From Takakia lepidozioides (taxonomy: Eukaryota; Streptophyta; Takakiopsida; Takakiales; Takakiaceae): 64,000 nucleotides of DNA. The position numbers were made by a program, and so were the translations under genes. Numbering within the stretch: the first letter of the stretch is position 1; the number at the start of each line of letters is the position of its first letter. Shown here piece by piece: positions 11,039-20,812 of this stretch. Below the pieces are notes generated by a model that was not told where the DNA came from, did not search any database, and saw only the letters and a program-made list of their open reading frames with translations. The stretch is from NCBI GenBank assembly GCA_030704615.1, contig CM060732.1, positions 62,663,053 through 62,727,052 on the forward strand, given 5' to 3'.

Positions 11039-14000
11039 CTATCCCTTCCGCAGCTCCATAAGTTTCAGTAACTTTAGAGTCCAAAGTGTTGTCTGGCCAA
11101 CCACCTGCCCCAACTCGGTCTGTTTCCTAACACCATTCACATATGGTAGATGGGTGTTACTGACACATGCCTCTTTGATGTACACACAGGCATAATCAAG
11201 GGGCACAGCAGGGTACCCGTAACCCACCACAACACCTTGAAGAGCAACAATCAGCCCTACTCCACATTTCTTGCGTTTGGAGTTCACATCCAACAGCCGA
11301 ACCTCGTCACCCACCCTGAACTGTGATCCCAACTCCACACAAAAAAGAACACGATGTGAAAACCCATGACATACACACGACTAGGACACTCAACATTTGC
11401 GAGTTAAAGAGAGCCCCAAGGTTGGAAAAAATATAACAAACAAGACAACGGCCTGGACTTACTTCATTTGCAGTCTCCAGTGGTGGTGAGACCTCTTTTG
11501 GGGGGCTACTCGCCGGGTCGACACTCTTGCCCCTCGTCTGTACCGGCTTGTCGACAATATCACCTTTGTTTGTCACAAGTTCCTGTGTCACAGACCAGAG
11601 AACAACCACGAAAGCAATGAGCAAACAGGAATAGTGAATAGAAACTAAATCCAAGTATGAATCAAACAAAAAAAACCAACATGAAAAGCTGCAAAGAAAA
11701 CCTAGCTTTAATCAAGCAACCGAGGAGAAGCATCCAGGAAAACAATCCAATGAATGAACCCACAAAAATGTAGCCTCTGGAGCACTGTCAGAATGTTTGT
11801 ACCTTCATAGTAGCAGTGTTGTATGGTTGTTGTCCGAAAACAGGCTGAGACTCCAAAAACTTGGGAATACTGACAGCTTTCGATGTCTTCCACAAGAAAG
11901 GCCACAACACCTCTGTTAGATACTCATCAGTTGGTGAATCTGGTTGCACCTTCCATGGCTCTGGAAAAATCCCACTGAAGGGAGGATTGTTTGTCGCCTT
12001 TCTTGGTGTGTCGTCAACAAGAACAGTGTCCTCATAAGTCCATTCTGGCCAGTCTGCCCACACTGTAGACAAGTTCTTGAAATATAATGGCTTTGAATCA
12101 GACCCCTTACGGCATGGGAGGACTGGATCCTCGTCACAGTGAAGGGCATCCCACTGGAAAACCAGGTTAGTGTGGGCTGCAAAAATATAGTCCACCATTG
12201 GGAAGAAGTTGCGAGCTTGACAACAAGACCACACAGCCACCTCAAAGTGTTCAAAACACTTTTGCAAAAAGTCATAACAGTGTGGTCTCAAAACTACCAT
12301 CTTCTTGCCACACATCTTCCCCACAAAACCTTTGGGAAGGGATGCAGGCCCATTAGCAGAATGAAAAGATTCACATAACAGACCATTTAAGTCCAGAATT
12401 AGTAAATGCTTCCTCGTTGGTCCAGGAAGTAAACTGACATTTGGCTTCAACATGTGAGCAGGAGAAATTAAAGCAACCTGCTTGTTTGTTTTGTCCCCGT
12501 CTGCATCTTCCTCCCCATCTAAACTCCCACATACCTGCATACCAAAATCCGGTGTGCCCGGCGGCTCTGTCACCATTGCCCCCTGGACTGCTATTGCCTT
12601 TGTACGTGGCAAGGGCTAAATTTCCACGTGTACCTCACAGCTGGCCTTCCCTGTATCCTGCTGCTGCTCGGTCAAATTCAAAAGATCATCAGTGACAGGA
12701 AGACATAAGGGCTTAGAGTGAGCACCCGTTACCGTCTGAAATTGGGATTCCAAACATTTTGATACTGTCACAGTAGACGTATCCATCGTAGATGTCACTG
12801 GTCCTGCGCCTGGTAGATTAATCCCCAATCTGGTCACAATGGCTTTCTGGTACTCAATCATACTCTGCATCTGTAATTTTAATTCTGCCATGTCACGTCC
12901 TTGTGATTCCACCAGTTTGTCCAAGCCATCCATCCTGCCAACTACTGTAGAATATGTGAGACTTCCCTCCTGCCAATCCATGAAAACTTGCCCAAGTATG
13001 AATCAAACCAAAAAAACCTAGCATGAACAACCATTGGAAAGAAAACCCAGGCCAAAAGCCATGAAAAAAACCCTAGCAACCTATGATGCAGCAACCACTC
13101 TAGCAAACGTGGAAAACACACTTACCCGCCTGTCACTCCCAGCTGACAACCGTGACACTGAACCCTCTTGAATTTCATATAATGTAGGAGGGCACCCTGA
13201 TAGTGTTTCCTACAAATTAATCCATGCCACAAACAAACCCATGCCACAAGTCAGTAAGCAATGTGAGGGCTGACTATATACACATAGCAATTCAATGAGG
13301 AACAAAATACAGAGTCGTGATGATGCCACTTACCAAGCGTGCTTCCACCATTGCCTTCCCTCCACGGCCAGTCTTGGTAGGATTCAGAATTGCACCATTT
13401 GCCTTCTTCATGTTGCCCGACACTTTGTGGAACACCTCTGTCTGCCAGTAACTTACAAGCTTGTTCCATACCTCGTCAGATACAGTAATGGGTTTCCCCT
13501 TACCACCCAACCACGCAGTGTGTGCTTCATAACGCTGGCTCTTCATTATTCTGCCAATTGTTTGTTTTAGGTGGAAGTCTTTTAACTCGTGTGGCGTATA
13601 TGAAAATAGATTAGCCATGTGATCTCTGATTTCGTATACAACTTCATCAGGTTGGTTGTTGATGGCAAGGGAACAATCTAGCTTGCGATAAGCCTGTCCT
13701 TTAAGGGCAGCGTGCCATACATTCCGGGTCTGACCATACGGGGCTCCTTTGAGGTTCGTCAAAATCACCGTGGGAGGAAGACCTGCAGCTATTCTCTCTT
13801 CCTTGACCTTGGCAGCTTCAATTTGGCTGAGCTATTAGCCCTCCTTAAAGCATTGGTTCTATCATTCTTTGAAACGGCACCCTCCCCTCCCTCAGAGACC
13901 TCCGTGCGCTCAGGAGAATTCAAAGCAGGATCCTGCCAAGTAGGGACTGGTGGCCATGGCTGTTGGCCAGAAGGCCGAGGACCATACTGGCCATATTGTC

Positions 14001-15610
14001 CATAAGCAGGAGGATATTCCGGTGGCCTGCCACCCCCATAGCTATTAGGGGGTGGCAAATACGGTGGAGGAGGATACTGGCCATACTGCCCATATGGAGG
14101 AGCACCATATTGACCCTAACCATACTGAGTGCCAGACTGTGGGTACTGAGGCATACCATAATAAGGTGGGGGTACTGGTGGCACAGAACCCACAACGTTG
14201 GGAGAGTTAGGGCCACCTCCTGCGTTCTTGTGGGCGCCATCTCCATTGCTAGCAGCAGGGATCGTGGATCCAGTGCGCTTGTGCTTGCCCTGAAAAGAAA
14301 TTCCCCCAGTACAATGTGGGTGATTACACATATATATAGGCAGCAAGCAGCAAATCCTTGAATTCAGGCAAAACAAACTGGAAGCACATATCATTTGTAA
14401 AGACAAGATTACCCAAAACTCAGTATGATCTTGGGCAGTAAATCTCCCAAATTTGATTGGCCCCAACGATGTCCTCCCAGTACATTTTTGAGCCCTCTTA
14501 GGTATGGGGTGTTCCTGAAATCCATAGCAAAAATTCAAATGGACAAACCTGATGGGTCCATGAGAAGTATCCCTCCAAGTTTTACTGATATTCTGGGTGC
14601 ATAAGTAAACCAAGTATCTCTATAAGTAGCCATTGTAGCTTAGTACCGGGACGTTGGTTTCATGGGGCAAAGAATTTGAACACACCTGAAGTCTACATTG
14701 GCCTGACATCATGCCTTTGGCACTTCAACTTGTCTAGTGGAAATCATTTGTGATTGTGCCTTGGCTGACCCCTGCATTGTCCAACTTCCCTGTCTTGACA
14801 GATATACCGTATTTCTTCGTGATTTTACCAAAAACATACATAATTAGAATCATGGTCATTGTGAAGAACTATAACTCACAGACGGAGAAGGTGTTCGTAG
14901 TGTAGATGATGGGCGTTTTTGTCCTGCGACATGAGCATGGGCATGTTCTCCTCGGCTTGCCGTGGCATCCGCCGACGACGCACTCGCCTCGCACTGGCGT
15001 GGGAGGAGTGGATCGTCCTCATCGTCCTCAGAAGAGCCCTCATGCAGAATCATAGTCTTCATCGTCTTCAGTCTGGCACTTTGCCTTGCAGGACCTTGAT
15101 CCCTAGCTTTTTCCTTCGGAGCGCGTGGCTTGTGAGGGCGATTCGCTCCCGCAAACCTGCAAAAACACCTCCATGACCTCCCTCTCAAACAATCACAAAC
15201 AAATGTAAGCATACATACCCTAATACTCTTAAGCCTACGCTGAACCACAGCCGCACCCTACCAGGACGTAATGCCTGCCCACGAATGACGGCGGACATCT
15301 CCCGCCTAATGACACACCCTCCTCAAACCTAATCGTCACTCACTGCATGTTGTTTGCTTCTCTGTTTGTACAAGTCGCAGCTACTCGCCCCCATTTGTGC
15401 TATGAAGCTTATGATCGCTGTAGGAAGGTTAGAGGATAAGACAAATCGCAAGTTTAGTTGGTGGGTATCCAAAGTCAGGAACTAAACTCACCCATCTATC
15501 GACTGCTTGAACGTTGCTTCCACCTCCTTTATGGCAGCAATCCGGCGCTCTCGGAACTTCTCGTACTCAGTGAGAGGGATTGTCACTTCGAAGACCTTCC
15601 GCTTCACCAT
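11039..15610 (-). pseudogene. CACTA TnpA-type gene carrying an FCP1/NIF-like HAD phosphatase domain
   Basis: Eight exons join with matching phase at most GT-AG sites: 15610-15492, 15156-14880, 14289 to about 13850, about 13840 to 13334, 13209-13126, 12969-11803, 11582-11463 and 11332-11039. In order they encode a charged start, a basic/acidic segment, a Pro-Gly-Tyr-Gln-rich tract, a Transposase_24-like domain (VWNKLVSYWQTE.F...S.NMKKAN), a coiled coil, the FCP1-like domain, a linker and the VGDEVRLLD C-terminus typical of TnpA. The phosphatase domain (12450-11850) has LDLNGLL, VWSCCQ and VLVDDTP, as in plant FCP1-like proteins. It shares one exon and frame with the coiled coil. Lesions: TAG at 14116-14118 and 12616-12618 and a frame break near 13820-13900. 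The fusion could be domain capture or a long-lived part of this lineage. Confidence 0.8.
11803..12615 (-). other. FCP1-like (NLI-interacting-factor-type) HAD domain within the TnpA gene
   Basis: The HAD nucleophile motif is D-L-N-G-L-L at about 12393 on the minus strand, where FCP1 has DxDxT. The first Asp (nucleophile) is present; the second is Asn, as I recall for the plant FCP1-like subgroup. The domain continues through VVLRP, FEVAVWS, the F.DLS.LW-like block (YFKNLSTVW) and VLVDDTPRKA (near 12015), ending in PPF.GIFP and a C-terminal helix region. The last exon base before a good donor is 11803 (AAG|GTACAA). Whether it has phosphatase activity cannot be said, because the general-acid Asp is replaced. 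Confidence 0.8.
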
Positions 15611-15735
15611 GGACACTCAGAAACGATACTTATAGTATACTATAGATATAGAAATAGCACATTGGCAGCTGGTGCAAAACTAGAGACAATGCACTGTGCG
15701 TAGCATGCAAAGAGGGAAGGGGTGACGTTCAAAGC
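15611..15735. promoter_or_regulatory. Shared divergent promoter of the two CACTA genes
   Basis: The start codons at 15610 (minus) and 15736 (plus) face away from each other with 125 bp between. The gap contains TATAGTATACTATAGATATAG (15630-15652), a near-palindromic TATA-rich string that could serve both directions. Its role is inference from position. Confidence 0.5.
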
Positions 15736-18149
15736 ATGTACAGTGCAGGTGGCGAACGGATGCATAGGCGTAGAATAGATGACCGTCTATGGCGAATGGA
15801 AGAAGCTTATGCCACAAGGAATGGGCATACAAAAATGCTATGCAACTGCGATGAGTGTCATGGAGGAAAAGTACTGTTGTTGAAAACAGTGAGGAATCAT
15901 TACATGATACACGGGAGGGGTCCTCTTCTCCAACGCTGTTCTCTTCCGGTAAGATCGTCACTTTCCCTTCAGCACTTTAGTTTGAATTTTGAATGCAACG
16001 ATCCTCTTCTCCACATGTCAATATTTCGTTGGGTGATTGTAGTCAAGAAGTCATAAGATACAGACGTGACTATGACTACGCCACTTCCGTTATCACTTTA
16101 ATTAATGCACATGTCGTGTTTTCATTGGTCATGTGTAGTCATGTAGTCATATATGACTAAGTAAGTGACTGCAACTATGACTTCAATGGTTACAAATGTC
16201 GTGTTTTGATTGGGTGTATATTCATAAGATACATACGTAAATATGACTGCATCACTGCAACGTCACCGTGCCTCCTATGTCATAATATGAACAAGTGTCA
16301 CATCGTTGTTGGTCCACTCACAAGATGACTATTGGGATGCAGGGATGTGAATATTCAGATGATGAAGACGAAGGCCCTGCGGCACAACGGGAGCCCAATG
16401 TCACAGAGAACGCAGATGAGAGTGGTGGATTGGAGGTAGAAATGCAGCGTGCATTGCAGGAAGCGTTTCTTTTTGCAGATGCAAACAGAGAGGACCCCAT
16501 TCATGGTGGAACCGATCACACATTTCCCGATCATGACGATGATCTCGACGATTTCGGAGACAATGAATTTGATGAGAATGCTCACCTGCACGTTGATCCC
16601 GAGTATGATAAACTCTTCCGAGCGTCGCAATGTCCACTCCAAAAACGCAGACTGGAAGTAGAGTATGAGGAATTGAGAACTGAAGCAGTTCTCACTCTGT
16701 GTCTTATAGAGAAGGAGTTCCCACCATCATTTTTTGATGTGATGACACATATGGTTGTTCACCTAGTGGATGAGTTGTACTTATGCGGGCCCGTAGCATC
16801 TCGTTGGATGTACCCCATGGAGCGGGCAATGAAAGATATGAAGGGCTACGTAAGAAACATGGCAAGGCCCGAGGGGAGCATGGCAGAAGGATACCAATTT
16901 GAAGAAGCATTGGGTTTTTGCACAGAGTATATGGCAGGATTTGATGGAAGTGTACGAAGGGTGTGGGATGCAGATGAGGCAGAATCTGTGGAACGTGAAG
17001 TTGTGGAAGGAAGTTCTAAAGCCCGAAAATTGAATGACCTGTGTGATATTGTACATGAGTACATCATTCAGAACCATCCTCGTCTATCAGTCATGTTGGG
17101 GTAAGAAATCTACTTCATTGACATTCACATTTCCAAGTTTTAGTCATTTATCATTAGTTGGCATATGGCGTCTTTTCAAATCTCCCACGCCACCTCTGTC
17201 AATCTCCTGGCTGACCCTTGGATTGTGACAGGATATATGAAGCAGAGTCCACACGGATAGAAGCCAAACGACGCTTGTTTCGTGAGGAGCAAGGGCTGGA
17301 AGGCATGAGCAATCCCACGGCAATTCAGTACCCTCCTGATTTGCATCCTTGTCCTCCATTTGATGTTTGGCTCCCTCAAGGTGTACGGGATCATCTCTCA
17401 ATTCAATCAGATGGGCTTGATCCTACAACACGTGAGGAATTACTGGATCTTTCAAGGCCTCCATCATTTACTGCCCTGTCATTCAAGAGTATGACAGCGT
17501 ATGGTAACCATTACAGGGTTACATCCCCCGGCATGAACACAACAAGTATGGTGTCTTTTGATTGTGGAGTCTCATCTGTTTTCCAGCACCAGCCCATTAC
17601 CAACAATTCAGGCAATGACATGGAGGAACCTACAAGATATGTGGGTCTTATAAGGGAGATTTTGCAAATTGACTATGGCCAAACACAGCCTATAGTGTTT
17701 TTGTGTTCGTGGGTACGGGCGAGTTGCGTGAGTCGTCAACCTATGTCAATGAAGAAGGATGATGCTGGCTTCACACTTGTCAATTTTAACCGTATGCTTC
17801 CACCTTCTGAGCAATTTTTTGTGTTTCCTGGCCAGGTTGATCAAGTGTTTTTTCTGATTGTGTGAAGGAGCCGAGGTGGAAAGTCATCCTGGAGAAGAGC
17901 CCCCGAGCACGTAGAGTGGTCTGCGACATATCAATTGATAATGATGATGTGGCGGAACTGGAAGGATTGTTAGCCCCACAAAGACTAGAGGAGACTGTGG
18001 TTACTGATGGCCCAACATGCAGCCGAGCGGTACCGGTTACTCCAGAGCAGGTGGCCTCCTTGTACCTCCGAGCACCCCGTATACGTGGTGATGATGTTCA
18101 ACCAACCCTTGGAGAAGATGAAGTCTGTGATGAAGACAGTGATACATGA
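15736..18149 (+). pseudogene. CACTA TnpD-type transposase lacking its Transposase_21 core
   Basis: Exon 1 (15736-15948, donor CCG|GTAAGA) encodes the N-terminal Cys-rich segment (CNCDECHGG...HY..HGRGP). The frame around 16325-17101 encodes an acidic stretch and the start of the usual transposase linker (EYDKLFRASQCPL), then passes in frame into DUF4218 (LCLIEKEFPPSFFDVMTH, RWMYPMER.MKDMKGYVRN). Intron 17102-17231 joins in phase to a DUF4216-like part (YVGLIREILQIDYG) and an acidic tail ending at 18149. The catalytic Transposase_21 domain, normally several hundred residues, is missing near 16630-16650. One base is missing in the T-run 17848-17853. Product inferred to be inactive as a transposase. 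Confidence 0.8.
16030..16290. repeat. Internal copy of CACTA subterminal-type repeats
   Basis: Motifs such as ATGACTACG, GTAGTCATGTAGTCATATATGACTA and ATAAGATAC.TACGT recur here, between exon 1 and the main exon of the TnpD-type gene. They match the character of the element's two ends (9890-10500 and 20480-20780). No CACTA-type terminal repeat lies nearby. Confidence 0.6.
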
Positions 18150-18349
18150 CATAGATGAGGATGATGAAGATTAGATATGCGCGATTTGTGCACTCCAGTT
18201 ATAGACCATGCATGATAGTTTAAGGTGGTAACACTCCCTTCGCATTCCCATTAAGATATCATGCTTGGACACTGGATTTTATGATCAATTATGGAGTGCT
18301 TTCCTTTCAGCACCCTTTATTCATTTGTTGTTGCAATTGGCTTTGGACC

Positions 18350-19960
18350 AACCCGTGCTGGTACCATTGCCATGGGTTCTGCCTGCAATGTTTTCTTGCC
18401 ATGGATTCGGCACATGCCACGAAAGGCCATCCATACCATCCTCTGGAAATGCTCCAATGTTGTTTCAAACATCTCCACATTGCAATGGATACAACACTGA
18501 CATTAGATGAGTGAAAGTGAGACTAGACCTCCAGCCAGCCGGCTTTCCCACATCAAATTGAAGGGGATCTATAGATTATAGATAACGGCTGTTGCCTTCT
18601 CAATGTCTTTTCCAATCACCTCTGCAATGAACTGGGGTATAAGATCATTCAAATCACAAGTTTGAGCATCACGCACAAGCCACTTACGGGGATAGAGTTT
18701 CCAATGCGAACCATTGGTCTTCTATTGATAGCATTGTTGTAAAATACATGGACCAACATGGTCAATTTCGGGAATGACATATAGTACGCTTTCATGTACT
18801 ATGTAAGCATGCAACTATGTACCAGTGACGTGGCTTGTTCGCCACTTAACCTGTTTGCCCATTCAGCCAGCTCCACATTGTCATGGATTTTGCATGCTGG
18901 ATTGTGAGGCCATCCACACCGTCCTCTGGAAATGCTATCATGGGGTTTCAGCTATGTCCACATTTCCCTGGATTATGCCTGCACGAAGCAAGGCCAACTG
19001 CATTCAGCACCCTCCACTTTATTATAGTATTGCAGCAACATTCAAAGCACTTCAATTTGTATCCATCGAAAACATCTAGGCTGGAAAAAGACATTGTTGC
19101 AGCAGAACTTAGGAAAGTACTTCTCCCCTTCCACTATACACGTGAAATGAAAGAAGCCAACCAACAGCATACCAGCCAAGAAAATATGAAACCAGCCAAG
19201 AAAAGAGCCAATATATGCAGTGAAGGTCGACACTAAATGAAACTTATCCAACACTTACATTAGAGGAGGGAAGCTAAGTCTTACCTCCATAAGCTTGCCC
19301 ACATAAAATTTGGGAGCTTTTAGAATTTCTCCTTTCCGGTTGAATGAACTTGGCTACAAGATCCTTCAAATCGCAAGTTTGAGCTTCACACACAATGAAC
19401 TTGCAGGGATTGAGCTTCCAATGCGAACCAGGAGTCTTATATTGATAGCATTGTTGTAAAACACATGGACCAACAATGACAGTATCTGGAATGACATATA
19501 GTACAGTAATGACATATAGTACAACATGCCGCTTCCAGTTGACCATCTACCCATGTAGGTTTCTTGTACCTATCCTTCCACAGGGAATCATAGGTAATGT
19601 GGAGCTTGAAATCCAGCCCTCTTGGATGAATCTGGACCCACACTCTATCCCTGCTCCTTCAGCCATCCATGCGTCTGACAGCCTACAATTCTACCAGCAA
19701 ACACCCCAACCATACTGGTGTGGAGTTCTTCCCCAAAACACCCCAACCCTACTTATCACAATCTGAAATGCATCTGCTTCTCTCTGTAGTCCAACAGGCA
19801 TTCGTCTTTTTGTCTCCATTGTCCCACCATTGGGGTCGGAAAGTGTTCACCCCAAAGCTTATCCTCACCTCTATTATATGTTTTTGGATACTTCCCTGCT
19901 GCCACACTGGCAGTAACTTGCCAAAGTCACTCCAAACCACCACAGATGTACCCAACGACC
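18350..19960 (-). pseudogene. Unrecognised minus-strand sequence, duplicated inside the CACTA element
   Basis: Segments recur in the order A-B-A-B: A at 18400-18490 and 18885-18980 (AGGCCATCCA.ACC.TCCTCTGGAAATGCT), B at 18590-18800 and 19320-19510. Read on minus, both B copies give the same peptide pattern (VLYVIP, VGPC.LQQCYQ, GSHWKL.P, AQTCDL.DL, FI), with a TAG after CYQ in the 18.6-kb copy. Further upstream on minus, 19940-19790 reads a frame with EDKLWGEHFPTPMVGQWRQK. A short 18-bp tandem duplication (19488-19523) breaks the second copy. I do not know the family; it could be a captured host gene or an accessory element gene. Confidence 0.5.
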
Positions 19961-20479
19961 TAACTTACAGAATTCAATATGCATCTTGCGGCCGAGTCTG
20001 ATGAGAGGGCAACACAGGCTGAAATAAGTTGAAGAAGAAGGTGCCCTACCACATTGTCCTTGACCTGTCCCGACCCATGGAGGATTTGACCGATGACCTC
20101 TTGTGTGTGCTGCTTGTGTCTGTAGTCAGGTAATGTCGGATTGGTCTGTCAGATCGAACCACTACGGCGTAGATGAGTAGTCAGAGATTGAAACACGCTT
20201 GCTAAGACCAAGCTGACTCCCCCAAGAACGGCGAGCTCGCTTGTCCTCGTCTTGTCTCCTCCTCCTCTTCTCCTTCGTGCATCATTTGCTCAACGCCTCC
20301 ATCCTACGCCCCTGCATATCCTGCTATCATCGCGTTCCATCCCTCAGCTATGTGGTGTGGCGCAGGAGACAAAAAGACGCCAAGTCCCAGCCCTCCTTTC
20401 TGTTCACGATTACACTAATGGGCAACCTTATTAGCAATTTTTTTAACTTTTTTAAACCTAATGGGCAACCTTATTTGCA

Positions 20480-20783
20480 TTATATGTGCCTTCAAAATGA
20501 CACGTGTAGTGATGTAGTCGTATAAATAGAGCTCTGAAACCATCTTCAGTCATGGAGTCATAAGATTCCATGAAACGTCGTCCACGTGTAGTCAAACATA
20601 TCACACTAGTCATATAAACCATCCCTGTCATCATGGTCAACAATGTTTGACCAATGCTCCCTAACTTTCCGGAGTCATGTAGTGATATCCATTACTATAA
20701 AGTCATAAAACTAAAACTGTAATGCATTTCAGCGCTCTGTAGTCATGTACCTAGTGCAGTTTTTATGACTCCGCCAAACCCGT
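20480..20783. repeat. Right subterminal repeats of the CACTA element
   Basis: GTAGTCATATAAATAG-, GTAGTCATGTA- and TGGAGTCATAAGA-type motifs recur up to the right terminal repeat, in the orientation expected from the left end. ACACGTGTAGT (20500-20510) and CCACGTGTAGT (20582-20592) add G-box-like strings. Confidence 0.7.
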
Positions 20784-20812
20784 AGTCCTAAAAACGCTCA
20801 TCTCTTGTAGTG
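20784..20812 (-). repeat. Right terminal inverted repeat of the CACTA element
   Basis: Ends ...CGCTCATCTCTTGTAGTG; its reverse complement matches the left terminus at 27 of 29 positions. Confidence 0.92.

Larger units (their letters stand above)
9865..20812. mobile_element. CACTA (En/Spm) DNA transposon, about 10.95 kb
   Basis: The ends are inverted repeats of about 29 bp matching at 27 positions. The left end reads CACTACAACAGATGAGCG (9865-9893) and the right end (20784-20812), read on the minus strand, CACTACAAGAGATGAGCG. CACTA termini define the superfamily. Subterminal regions at both ends are packed with TATGACTACAT-type motifs. Inside lie a TnpA-type gene on minus and a TnpD-type gene on plus, starting 125 bp apart and diverging. 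Flanking triplets are CGC on the left and CAC on the right, so a 3-bp target duplication is imperfect. The transposase lacks its catalytic core and both genes carry disruptions, so this copy is probably not autonomous. Confidence 0.92.

Noticed and set aside
15950-16295. Boundary of a second, nested CACTA element
   Set aside because: Subterminal-type repeats are present, but no CACTA terminal string or target duplication could be found there.
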